From positions 88,869,962-88,933,961 of the forward strand of contig OZ026622.1 in the NCBI GenBank assembly GCA_964020975.1: 64,000 nt of DNA. Reading direction: 5' to 3'. Origin of the DNA: Hermodice carunculata. Taxonomy: Eukaryota > Annelida > Polychaeta > Eunicida > Amphinomidae. A program made the translations under genes and the position numbers. The notes beneath the pieces are model-generated. The model worked only from the letters and a program-made list of their open reading frames with translations. It did not search any database and was not told the origin of the DNA. The first letter of the stretch is position 1; each line of letters starts with the position of its first letter. This document shows, piece after piece, positions 13,201 through 56,420 of this stretch.

Positions 13201-13990
13201 GAAAGATTTAAATCGCCTTGGCTTTTTTTAATGGCTTGCAAGGGGTAACAAACAGAAGTATTCTTTCTCCACAGCGCAAACATTACTCGGTTCCGCTATG
13301 ACGATTAGAGCTTTGTACCTGTACAGTTTGATCTCATTTACTGGCTGTATTGATTTCATTCATGTACAGGGGTCTTTCTCCACGTAAGCAACGCATAGCA
13401 CGTGCTTGGCCACCTATAATGACCCTCTTTGGGAAACTGAAATGCATTCCTCCTGTTTGTAGTACAAATTAATTCCCTATTCATTGGCTGTCGATCTTGC
13501 TTTTTCATAAGTGTTGAAATTCTTGTTTATTTAATATTCTCAGAGGGCGTGTATAAACACGAGAAGGACCCAATGAAAGCGATCCTTCAAAATTGGATGA
13601 GTTGCCCCCGAATAAGCTTTGCAGCCAATCGTATTAGAGTCGGTGCTCGCCGCGGGAGAGGATGCTTCGATTGTAATCAGCCGGGAGTGATATATATCAT
13701 TTACCTCGCCGGGACAGGACTTGTGTCGAACTGTCCATATGGAATTGTAACATCTACAGAGTAAAACAATCCCAAGTAAAAGACGACCAAAGGATACCAA
13801 TACGGTTGTCGCCAGACAGTCAAGTGCCATAGAAAGCGTGTCAGTGTCTCATTTTATCAGTTTCAGAGAACAATTTCATCACATATAGCGTGTTTTGAAT
13901 TGAAGGAAACAGACCACTGCTGGTAGGAAACTTCTGATACCAGTCAGAAACGATAACAGGTGGTTTCCAACTTACCATTTTTCCTCTTCT
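7214..13990. other. Noncoding upstream region
   Basis: No exon is recognised. Short GATTAGCA-type words recur between 7140 and 7310 next to the 253-bp duplication. Segments 10396-10540 and 10570-10720 look like badly diverged direct repeats (shared words TTTACAGTGT and ACAATGTAGAA, and a TCTGCAAATC/ATGAAAATTTGC region). A Wnt7 first exon could lie here if the ancestral first intron is kept, but I could not identify a compatible exon. Confidence 0.5.
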
Positions 13991-13999
13991 CGGAGCTCC

Positions 14000-14492
14000 T
14001 GTTTTGGGACATACGGACAACGATTAGACAGGTAAACTAAAAGAGAATTATGAGACCCTAGCTTTTTGACGGGGGCCACCCCAGCCCGTGTGACAGTCAA
14101 TTGAACAGCGTGAGACGTGCTATTCAGGAGAGCTGAAGCGTTTTGGTATTTGTCCTGCAGTGGTTTGATAACTTCTCGTGGTTTGTCGAGCTTGTCACGG
14201 CATCCAAGAACGTTTTTCCTTGTGAATCCGCTCCTGTTACTTTGTCAACCCTCGTCAATCCCCCGCGCGGTGTGGAAAAACTACCGTGCGTGAAACTAGA
14301 GGAATGCGATTACTCTGGATAGCATTGTTAAGCAATCAAACTGTTTTTCAGAATGGGGACTGGTAAAAAGCCACGGCTGACAATTATGACTGGTACGGCA
14401 ACAATATTGCAAGTGTAACAGCAAAGCACGGGCAACTTTTACCCTGCTTGCTGCATCGATGCCGGCGAAGCACAGACTCCGCCAAGCCCTAA
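14000..14492 (+). promoter_or_regulatory. Probable Wnt7 promoter / 5'UTR zone
   Basis: Base composition becomes visibly GC- and CpG-richer than the flanks (for example CCCCCGCGCGG near 14261-14271), immediately upstream of the first Wnt7 coding exon. No clear TATA box is seen at a sensible distance. An in-frame TAA sits directly before the first ATG (14490-14495, TAAATG), so coding cannot extend upstream in this frame. Assignment as promoter/5'UTR is inference from composition and position. Confidence 0.4.
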
Positions 14493-45364
<30,872 letters not shown>

Positions 45365-45672
45365 GCAACACAGTGAATATGATGTCACCACGATATACAT
45401 GTAAGTCGCGAAATATGACATGAGTCTGACGTCATTACGATGTAACCATATTTTGGGGGGTGGGTGGGTGCGGGGGATCGTTGCCCTGTATGTCTTACTA
45501 TTTGGCGCAACTGGAAACATTACCGAGGATATTTGAGTGGATATTTTTTATCATCTACAACAAGTATTGATGTATGAGTACAGATGGCAAATGATGTATG
45601 TCTTGTGTAACTTTGTTTAATTTATAATGCCAAAACATAAAACATTAAAATAATATTTTATACAATACTTGG
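45365..45672 (+). other. Probable Wnt7 3'UTR
   Basis: Begins after the TAA stop. ATTAAA at 45644-45649 is a common variant polyadenylation signal, followed about 20-25 bp later by a GT-rich stretch (TTGGTGCTTTC), giving a short 3'UTR of about 300 nt. A longer UTR using a later signal cannot be excluded. A G-rich run at 45453-45477 lies inside. Confidence 0.45.
45644..45649 (+). terminator. Candidate polyadenylation signal ATTAAA
   Basis: First good polyA-signal hexamer after the Wnt7 stop, 280 nt downstream, with a downstream GT-rich element at about 45670. Confidence 0.4.
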
Positions 45673-48514
45673 TGCTTTCAACATTGCAAGGACTCACGGC
45701 GGGGAGAAAGCACTCGCATATACATTGGTATTAGTATGAAAATGTGTATATTTGACTTTATAGTGCAAACAAATAGTCTCAAAAGTCATGTACGTGCTTG
45801 GCTGCTCAGATGCGTTTCAGGCTTGACTGACACAATTATAGACCAACGGCCGCTCAACTGACCTGAGAGTCCGCTAATCAGGCAGTTTATCTACCTGTCC
45901 CTTATCAATGTTGCAGGCTGAACGTTAAATTGTTGGTGCTTGCAGGGAAAGTAATCTGATCAGGTACAAATTTGTAGAAGAGTCCCTTAACTTTTAAGGC
46001 AGTCACATGTTTTGCAAAAATCTTATATTATACATGTAATATATTTAATAATCAGTGCACATGTACATACGTGTTCTAGATGGCCTTAATCCGGTTATGT
46101 TAAACGACTGAGTCGGCAACTTAATTTTGCCTTCTCCAGACGCTAAGGCTCGACTTAAGCGAAAGAGGACAAATTACACGACATCTGAAATTATTGGTTG
46201 TTGTTGACCGGTGTGACCGGGTAAATATTAGACATGATATTGCTATTTCCACACATATAATGCCAGACTAACGTCAGAAGAAATATTTGTATGTGAAGTG
46301 TATACATATTCCCAATTTTATGTTTCGTTGTAATTACAAACCATTTGATAAAAGGATTGTTTTGTGTAAAATAATTCCTTGGGCAACTTTCACAGCACCT
46401 ACAGTCGGCCTGGCGTAGACGTACAATTGTACAATTTGTAAAACACGACGTAAACCCATTTCCTTTTTATTTTGTCATTTTTTAGGATGTCCATGTCTTG
46501 TAGTTACTGTCTCTGTTCAATTTCAAACCCCTAAATGGGGATCACTGTACAAGCTGAAAATAGCCTTCTCAGAGCTCTAAGTACTGCACATCAAAGGCTA
46601 CTAAACAGTGTTCCTGCCATACATCAAAGAGAAAAGTGTAAAGGCACTGCCTCCGAGTCTGGCGATTTTAACTTTTCATGAGACATCATTGAACATATGG
46701 CACGATGGCCCTCGACTGAAGTGGTAACAAAAGGTCAGCAGAGGTCAAATTGTGACCTTGAGTGAACGGCCATTATGGATGACATGGGAGTAATGACACA
46801 GCGGCCACAGTAGGTGTATTATTTGAGATTATCATCACACGGCCGACATCATCCCAGCTGAATTCCATCGACCATAAACCGACAGTTTAAGGCTGTAAAT
46901 GATGCCACTAAGTATTTTGTGTCCATGCTTGAGTAACATTTGCCACTCAACAGGTGGATGACTTTTGACCCAAATCCAGCCAACTCCGAAAGACGTATGT
47001 TTACCAGCTTGCGCTATGGCGCAAAATGTTAATGTCGTCTGCTTAACTGATTGCGTAAGAGTAAAATATGTTCCAATGTGTTTAAAGGAGAGTTAAAAAC
47101 ATCAATCACGAGGAAATATCTATTGTTAAGAGGCCTTCGTGTGGCCACTTTGGTGCTTAATATTCAAACGAAGAAAGGTTTTGACCAGAACTACGATACT
47201 GAAGAAACATGGCATCTAATACTGTTCTTGTTACTTTGATGGGGTATGCAAGAGGGTCATGTAACTTCATGCCGTCTGCACCTAATGTGACAGAGGCGCA
47301 AGATTAATCCATATATTGACACAATACTTCCAAAGCGAAAAGTAATATGTCAAAAATAAATACCCACAGTGCTTTAGCAAGCAGATCAAAAGTGCGAAGG
47401 TGACATTTTTGAGATTCAACGTGGTAAAAACTAGAAATCATTGCTTCAATTAGACTTTAATCTCAGTGATTTGGCAAACTGGCATGTTATGAAACGTATT
47501 CTTTTGAAAATAAAATAAGTATATTGTGTTTCAAACTGGTTTCAAATTTGGATCGATCGAAAAAGTTATTGTTTATTTTAATGTATGCAGCCAAACAAGA
47601 GCGCTTCTTCTACTTCCAGTATGAAAATTAAAAATAAGAAATAAATAAGATTTTGTGTTTATCCCCTGATATCAAGCTGACGTAGAATCTACGGAAATTA
47701 TGTGTATTTTGAATAATCTTTCACAATAAGAAATTTCGATCCGTACAATGAAACGATCGGCGGACCAAATACAAAGTTGGTTGATTGACAATTTGGAAAT
47801 AAATTGAAATGTCATTCATTGGGCTTCACGATATTAATATGTTGGAGTATATGTTATTAGCATGCAGTGTATAACTTAAATGTTGAATGGACAGACAAGT
47901 CTTTCTTCTAATTATCACATAGTAATAGCAGATGGCAGAATACCAGACGACAAGTCTGCACTCGGTGAAACGACACGCTTCAAGGAAAAAATGATAAATT
48001 GCTCAAACACGTAACGATCTACAACTATCAATCTGAGATGGAAAAAATGTTGATTGACAAGTGAAGTATTATCATACGACACCTTGATTGAAATAGATTG
48101 TTCTTCAAGTGACAGCCTTCCTAACTGTACCAGACGAACAGAGAAAATTACTTTAAATTTGCCACAGGTGGCGCCTTTTGGCCTCACTGTCATCCACAGT
48201 CAAATAAAACTAGACGGAACTGCGGTGATCTTTCACCTGCTCCCAACTGTCAGAGCTATTGTCACAATATAGTAGTGGCCCTATTCGGAGAATTTGGTAT
48301 TTTTTAAGTGGTTAATATATGATATGGGCAACACAATAACTGTAATGTCGAGCCCATGCTTTGAGGGTCTTCCATTTTTAAGAGCATTCTTACAAGGTTA
48401 GCCCCAAAACGGCAAAGAGAATTGGTCGCAGACGCACAAATGCCTTAGCCTGAACATTTCTCTCTTTCCTTTTAATCATATTTTTTTTAAATAGTTCGAA
48501 CCTGTGACGATCAG
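45673..48514. other. Intergenic, no gene recognised
   Basis: Short ORFs only. It contains a cluster of nuclear-receptor half-sites at 46732-46758, listed separately. A 92-codon minus-strand ORF at 47915-48193 matches nothing I know. Confidence 0.55.
46732..46758 (+). promoter_or_regulatory. Nuclear-receptor-like site cluster
   Basis: AGGTCA (46732-46737), four bases, AGGTCA (46742-46747), five bases, TGACCT (46753-46758). This is a DR4 followed by an inverted half-site. The matches to the half-site consensus are perfect; function is inferred only. It lies 1.4 kb downstream of the Wnt7 stop. Confidence 0.25.
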
Positions 48515-50264
<1,750 letters not shown>

Positions 50265-50634
50265 TACATAAATACATCATAATATCTGTGTGTATTTGTA
50301 TATATTCCTCTGCACAGCACACACTATTGTACAAACACAAGCGTAAGGTCATTGCACCTTTTGAATGATAATTGAGTTATACCAGAAAATAATTTCCGGC
50401 CATCAATAATGATTTGAGCACCCTATTGCCCGGCCATTCTTTGAATCTGTAGTCAAATTTATTTTAATAAACGATAAAAGATTCCACTGCCTTCACTGAC
50501 TTTTTTGTACATTCCGGCTACCACCTGGACACATTTTAAAATATACAGCGCACAAATTTCGCAGAGGGGGAGAAAACAAATTTGGATTCATTTTTCTTGA
50601 CAACAGTGTTATCGAATGTGAAAATAGCACCCTT

Positions 50635-50960
50635 TTCTCTTCCCGTAATTACAAGTTTTAAGAGTCATGATTATGAGTTTTGTTCGTAATTACAAGTTTT
50701 ACTCATAATTATAAATTTCGAAAGTCATATTTACGATATTTGTTCTTAAATTACGAGTTTTATAGGTCGTAGCTACGAGTTTTTTCTCGTAATTGCGAAT
50801 GTTAAAGTAATTTCGATTTTGTTCTCATCATAACGAGTTTTAGAAACATTATTTATCGTAATTTAAAGTTTTAAAATCTGTAATTATGAGGGTTGTTCAT
50901 AATTACGAGTTTTAGAAAAAATTGAGCCGTTTTTCTCTTAGTTATGAGTCCTAATAAAGA
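50635..50960 (+). repeat. CGTAATTACGAGTTTT repeat block, forward
   Basis: Roughly a dozen degenerate copies of CGTAATTACGAGTTTT with spacers such as AAAAGTCAT or TGTTCT. The core CGTAATTACG is itself palindromic and centres on TAATTA. Spacing is irregular (about 18-45 bp). No coding capacity. Confidence 0.8.
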
Positions 50961-51714
50961 CTTTTGCTCAATATACATCGTATACCTCTATTTTACACAT
51001 ATTTAAGGCGTTTTGGCATAAAAAATGAAAGACATAACAAAATCAAGCCATGGAAGAAACGATTACTGGAAACCCTGTATTTTGAGACCAGCAGTAACGG
51101 CTGTTGTATTCGCTGGGAAATGTGTCCATGGGACTTACACTAATATTTAGGTACACTTCCCTTCATTACTGTGGCATTTCAAGTTACACCAAGTTTTCTC
51201 TGGCAATAAAAACATTAACCAAATTAGAAGCCTATCCGCAGTGTGATCATTTTTTCCACACATATCCTAGCCCCAATCAAATGACTGTCTAGGGAAAGGT
51301 AACACACAGACGCGAATGATATTTAGTGACTTTCATGTTTCCTGCAAAGATTAGATCATGATGTAGGGCTGGTTCACATGAGGTAAAACTAAATGAATAC
51401 AAAGCCATTAAACGTTTTATTTTTACCATTGCTTCATCGGCCTTGTCACATGAACTCCTTTTATCTCCCATAACATAATTTGTAAATGAGTGTTATCAAT
51501 CAGACGGCAGAAAACTTTGAATATGTACCTGCTGACTGTACATTTTCTTCTCAAAATCTTTCCATACAATAACCTCCAGATGACTGAAATATAATAGATT
51601 ATCTGTGCTTGAAACTCTAGCATCGAGGGTTATAATCTGCTGAAAATTTAATTTGTAGCTGAAATTGCTTCTAATGTATTGCGCAAGTAGTTACCACTTT
51701 CAAAGCTGATAATG

Positions 51715-51871
51715 GCGGAAAAAAATTGTAACTAAGAGAAAGGATTTGTAACAGCAAGAAAAATGTAATTATGATTTTTAAACTTGCAATTACAGGGAAA
51801 ATGGTAATTACAAGACAGAACTCCACTGGCTGCTCTTTATGACCTCCTTTATGACCTCCTTTATGACCTCC
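51715..51871 (-). repeat. TAATTAC repeat block, reversed, plus 12-bp triplet
   Basis: 51715-51815 contains degenerate GTAATTA/GCAATTAC words spaced by AAAA tracts, in the orientation opposite to the 50.6-kb block. It is followed by three perfect copies of TTTATGACCTCC (51836-51871), which translate on the minus strand as GGHK repeats. Confidence 0.6.
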
Positions 51872-52025
51872 TGCTTTGTCATTCTCGCACTCCCATTGAA
51901 CTGCGGGATATAAGTCATCACATACTTTGTTCAATTTGTCTTCAGCTTTACGTTAAAGACCTTCAAAATGCCTGATAAAATTCAATCTATCGTCTTGTGA
52001 TCCTCAGCAAGAGAAAGATCTCATT

Positions 52026-52355
52026 TTACGATATCTTCCCGATCTGCAGATATGACATAACGCAAACTCTTTTGACAGATGACACGGATTTAGTAACTTT
52101 CCTAGTCAGTAAAAAAATATGTCGCTCCAATTGTCTGATTTTCTGCAGTTTCTGCTCTTTGAGTAAGAATACCTTTTTAGCGGCCAGCTTGCTTTCTGAT
52201 TGCGCTTTTTTGTTGTCAGGATCGTTTCCCAGAACATCGTCCAAATCTGCCGGAGCACCAGAAAATTGCACTGAGTCAGAAACAAATTCTTCAACTAAAG
52301 GGTGCGGAAGTTTCTGAATAATTTCGTCCGAATCATCAATCCCACACTCGGCCAT
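52026..52355 (-). CDS. Hypothetical small protein, acidic N-term and coiled-coil-like
   Basis: Not recognised. I take the second ATG at 52355 because its context AAAAATGGCC is near-ideal; an upstream in-frame ATG at 52373 would add six residues. The 109-aa product begins MAECGIDDSDEIIQKLPHP, has an acidic segment (PADLDDVLGNDPDNK) and then a Lys/Leu/Gln-rich, probably helical stretch (about residues 50-80, KLAAKKVFLLKEQKLQKIR). Composition is protein-like and not repetitive, unlike its surroundings. The last 25 codons look less coding, so a donor around codon 85 is possible. It could be a first exon of a minus-strand gene, a transposon fragment or chance. Confidence 0.35.
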   Translation of the reverse strand: MAECGIDDSDEIIQKLPHPLVEEFVSDSVQFSGAPADLDDVLGNDPDNKKAQSESKLAAKKVFLLKEQKLQKIRQLERHIFLLTRKVTKSVSSVKRVCVMSYLQIGKIS

Positions 52356-52711
52356 TTTTCCACCATCGATCAACTTAAATAATTCGGTATTTATTTTTTT
52401 TCAGTCCACTTATGCGTTTTGACGTTTGCATATCCCGAAAGGAAACAATTCCACACAAAATAGTCACTCTTGTCAAAAGCTTCATGACCAACTGAGAAGA
52501 GTGATCACTGACTGATATGAAGCAAGGGTATTCTCCAAATCCCGGGTAAGACCTTCACAAATCTTCACATGAGCGCAGAAAACGACAGTAATGTATGTAA
52601 CAAAGAAAAACGGCGGCAAAACAACAAAGGAAAGAAAACAATACCAAAGAGAATCACGTAAATAATCCCCGGAATTAGAACACGCGAGATACCCTCCTTT
52701 TCGCTAAAAAC

Positions 52712-52713
52712 AT

Positions 52714-52752
<39 letters not shown>

Positions 52753-52790
52753 TTTGTTTGTTTGTTTGTTTGTTTGTTTGTTTGTCTGTT

Positions 52791-52822
<32 letters not shown>

Positions 52823-52842
52823 GATCTATCTATTTATTTATA
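52712..52842. repeat. Graded tetranucleotide array TTTA-TTTG-TCTG-TCTA-TTTA
   Basis: About 11 TTTA, 7 TTTG, several TCTG and TCTA units, then TTTA. Each block differs from the next by one base, consistent with successive point mutation and expansion. Confidence 0.96.
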
Positions 52843-52849
52843 ACAAAAT

Positions 52850-53040
52850 ATCACCATTACGACTTTTAACATTCACAATAATGACAAAACCCGTTCTTAC
52901 CAGTTTAAAAACTGATAATTACAAGAAACACTCGTAATATCGACTTTCAAAACTTGCAAATGAGAGATAAAAATTCGTAATTATAGCTTTTAAAACTAGT
53001 ACTTGCGAGAAAAACTCGTAATTAGAAAATGTGCTGAAGA
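52850..53040 (-). repeat. CGTAATTACGAG repeat block, reversed
   Basis: Degenerate AACTCGTAATTA and ACTTTTAAAA words, the reverse complement of the 50.6-kb block, so the two blocks face each other across about 2 kb that includes the small ORF at 52026-52355. Confidence 0.7.
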
Positions 53041-53144
53041 AAAAATGCCCTTTCCATGGCACAATTGAAAGTCAAAATACACACTCCGCCTGTAAGCCCA
53101 CTCAAATATCCTACACTTTGTTACATTAGTTAAAAAAATCGTTG

Positions 53145-53640
53145 TCCCGCATGCTTTACTACGAATATATTTTAGTCCGTTGAATAACCATTTCCTTTGA
53201 ATTGCGGTAAAAGATTCACCTGATTGTGTCTGTGGTACTGGTGAAGAAGATGCTTGGCATTTCGTGTTATCGTGTCCTCGACATCATTTCTCTTGATAAG
53301 TTGTATATACAAAATGTATCGACCATATTGAAAACACGACAAGATTTCTACTTGATGCCATTGCACAACTTTTGTCATATTTCACCAGTGCTTCTTCAAC
53401 ATACATTTGATTTATACTTCCTGAAAAAACTACGTAATATTAAATTGTCTTCCGATTGCCCCACTGTATGTCTTGTTCGTATGTTAAATTCCTTTATATG
53501 CCGTTTCTGGACGTATTTTCGCTGCCCGTATTATCATCATTCTTTTTTTGGGGGGGGGGGGGTGCTCAGTTATCATCGACTGTCACCGACTAGAAAGTTT
53601 GAAAGGCATCCTTCAGTCTTTTGAACTTGATTTGTTTCGT
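53145..53640 (+). mobile_element. LINE 3' end (ORF2 C-terminus), decayed
   Basis: One + frame reads HALLRIYFSPLNNH and, about 20 codons on, SPDCVCGTGEEDAWHFVLSCP. This C-x-C...H-x4-C block after an LR-x-SPLN-H motif is typical of the C-terminal knuckle of CR1/jockey-like non-LTR ORF2 proteins. Downstream frames are interrupted and a T7G12 run breaks the sequence at 53543-53562. No RT domain is found upstream, so the copy is 5'-truncated, as is usual for LINEs. Confidence 0.6.
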
Positions 53641-54732
53641 GTTGTCATGTGATGCTCTTTCCTTAAGATTAATTCATACAAGGCTTGCCCTTCTTGCAAA
53701 TTAAATGACAAAATGTTTGAGTCACATGTCAAGGAAATCCGTGAAGTGATTTTAACCACATATGATAACGATAATCATAAGCAAAAATACATTTGATTGT
53801 TACTGGTACTGTTAAGATGTTTCTCACTTGTTTGTTTGTATTTATAATTACAATTATTCAAAAAAAGTTGTGGAATTTTATATTTGTATATATAGCATTC
53901 AGATGAGGCGGTGAGTACTTTCCGGATATAAGCATTAGTGCGCGTCTCAATTTTTTGGAAGGTACTCTCTGAAAGTCTTTTCCTTGCATCTTGGAATCAA
54001 GGATAGTTTGTTAAAAAATATGACCTGTCCTTTTTCATCAATGGTGGAACTGATGTTTTTTATCGGTGTTGAGAAAACTGCTTTTAACGTACCAGTGACA
54101 GGTTTCCACTTTTACAATCGACAAAGGTGGATAAAATTAATGAGTTCCGTCAAATTGGGCGTGTGATAAAGATTAAGTGCAGGTGAGTGGGGACAGAACG
54201 TCATGTCAACGTGACAATCCCTGGATACCGGTCCGCTCGAACACAGGAACCGGTGGGTGGTCTTCCTGGTAATATCTTACATATGTTGGTTAACAATTGG
54301 TCGAACGGGATATTTAGTTTAATGATATTATGATTACAGGTCTGAACAAGGAAAAGCTTTTGCTTTTTTTTCACACGACCAGTTTACCTTTTTAGCAACA
54401 TAAGAAGAAACAATCTGTCAAAACGCTTTGCTTGTAAATTCGAAGTTTGTGACATGCATCTTATTTTCACTGTCAAGAAAACTTTTACCTCCAATAACAT
54501 GAAGAAGGAAAGCGAAGTGTTCCGTAATGAATGCTTCACAATTCCACTCATAAATCAAATAAAAATCCAGGCTATAAATTCAATAGGAAAACCAGTTGGA
54601 CTCTTTGTATGGTTTTCACAACAAATATTCTCTACTGAATAAGAATGTGGTCAGTTTGAACGAGGGGTACGTGCATGACGATAACTAATACGGACAGAAA
54701 GATAACAGTATTACAAAGCGGTTCGTGAATAG
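53641..54732. other. Intergenic, no feature seen
   Basis: AT-rich; possible 3' tail of the LINE fragment at the left. No recognisable ORF. Confidence 0.5.
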
Positions 54733-54798
54733 CATACACACACACAAACACACACACAAACACACACACACACACATATATATATATATGTGTGTGTG

Positions 54799-54850
<52 letters not shown>
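54733..54850. repeat. (CA)n(TA)n(TG)n palindromic microsatellite
   Basis: CA-rich units, then about 8 TA units, then about 30 TG units. CA and TG flanks are complementary around a self-complementary TA centre, so the tract can fold into one long hairpin. Confidence 0.97.
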
Positions 54851-54851
<1 letters not shown>

Positions 54852-55530
54852 TAAAATTGCTAAATGGCAAGATATTAGTGTTCGTATATTCCCATTGTTT
54901 TGCATTCGGCACCTTTCATCCAAGTAACGATCTATATGAAAGACGAGTAAATCAGTTCTAATGAACACAAAACAAATTTGCATTAAAATCGACCGGAAAG
55001 ACATATCAGATCAACCTTCAATACTTTATCATGTTACAAAAAAGTTTAAACTTGTTTATATTTACGTCTCGATAAAGTAATACAACAAGTAATGATACAT
55101 ATGGCATATTCCAATTTTTCTGGTTTCGTTCAACATTTTGTAAATGGCACCTTGCAAAGCAAACCCGAACCTACGTCAGTAAATATGGCAAATTTAATTG
55201 CTTTAAATAGCATGAACATAAAAACGAAGAATGATGTATTTTTCCACACAGGTGTATACATCTATGCCACAGGTCCTTCATGGATATGTCCGCTTAAGAC
55301 ATCGAATCGAAGTTCTTACAGATGAAAAATTAATTCAACGTGAACAGAAAAAAATATGTATTCACCAAAAAATGGAGCACAATAAGAGTTAGATATTATT
55401 TTCTTTCTTTTTTCTTTTATTTGATTTTGTTTTTTGTTTGTTTGTTTGTTTTCAAACCATTTCTTCAACTGAGGCTACCAGTTCTAAAGATGGAAGGAAT
55501 GTTTTCATTGGACTAAAATATTGGATTGTC
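54851..55530. other. Intergenic, no feature seen
   Basis: AT-rich; a T-rich run with TTTG units at 55399-55450. Confidence 0.5.
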
Positions 55531-55674
<144 letters not shown>

Positions 55675-55779
55675 TGTGTGTCGAATGCAAAGAAAATATT
55701 ATTTATAACCTTGAACCGAAAGTTCATTCACATTTGCAGCAGTGAGCATATACCTGACACAAAACACACCGTTCATCAT

Positions 55780-56420
55780 GTACATGGAACAGCTAATACA
55801 AGCACAATAATAAGACTGCGTTTCGGTTTGAGAGTATATTTCTACTTTAATACTTCCAAAAACTAGAAATTTCTATTTTCACATCTTCTTGAATTTTCCG
55901 TTATTCTGGAATGTAAGAACAATACGCTTCGATGAAAGCTCTTGAAGCAAGCTTCAATAGACAGTACAAATTATTCTGCAAGAATTGACCAAAAAACTCC
56001 ACGTACTCAGTCGATGCTTTAAACCACCTGTCTGAGCGGAGTTAAGTGTTTCTGCTAATCGACTTTTAACGGGTTTCATCAACGCAAGTTATGAGAATAA
56101 TACATTCAATATTTGAAGCCGATAACACAAAAGGCAAGAAAGAGTTAACAAGCACGTGTGGAATATGTGGAGCAAATTATGAACAAAACATGAGCGCACG
56201 TGGAATCTGCGTGGTTATTGGTTGACTGTTGTAAGGTTAAGAAATAGCTACTTTTTTCAGGAAGGTTTCCTTAATGCAACATTCAAAATATTAATCGAGG
56301 AAAAAGGTTGCACAGAAGTACATGGAAGCATGCGTTTCGATTTGACAGTATCTCTCCACTTACATACTTCCAAAACCTAGAGATTTCTATTTTGACATGT
56401 TGAAATATCCGTCATTAAAT
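55780..56420. repeat. Diverged direct repeat, copies about 512 bp apart
   Basis: 55820-55905 (GCGTTTCGGTTTGAGAGTAT, TACTTCCAAAA, CTAGAAATTTCTATTTTCACAT) is repeated at 56333-56417 with about 75-80% identity by eye. Both copies are preceded by GTACATGGAA. Noncoding; it could be a duplicated segment or two ends of an unrecognised element. Confidence 0.7.

Noticed and set aside
14304-14362. Candidate Wnt7 first exon starting MRLLWIALLSNQTVF with a GTAAAA donor
   Set aside because: Its phase fits the acceptor at 14579, but the joined codon would be a stop (TG+A), so it cannot be the coding first exon.
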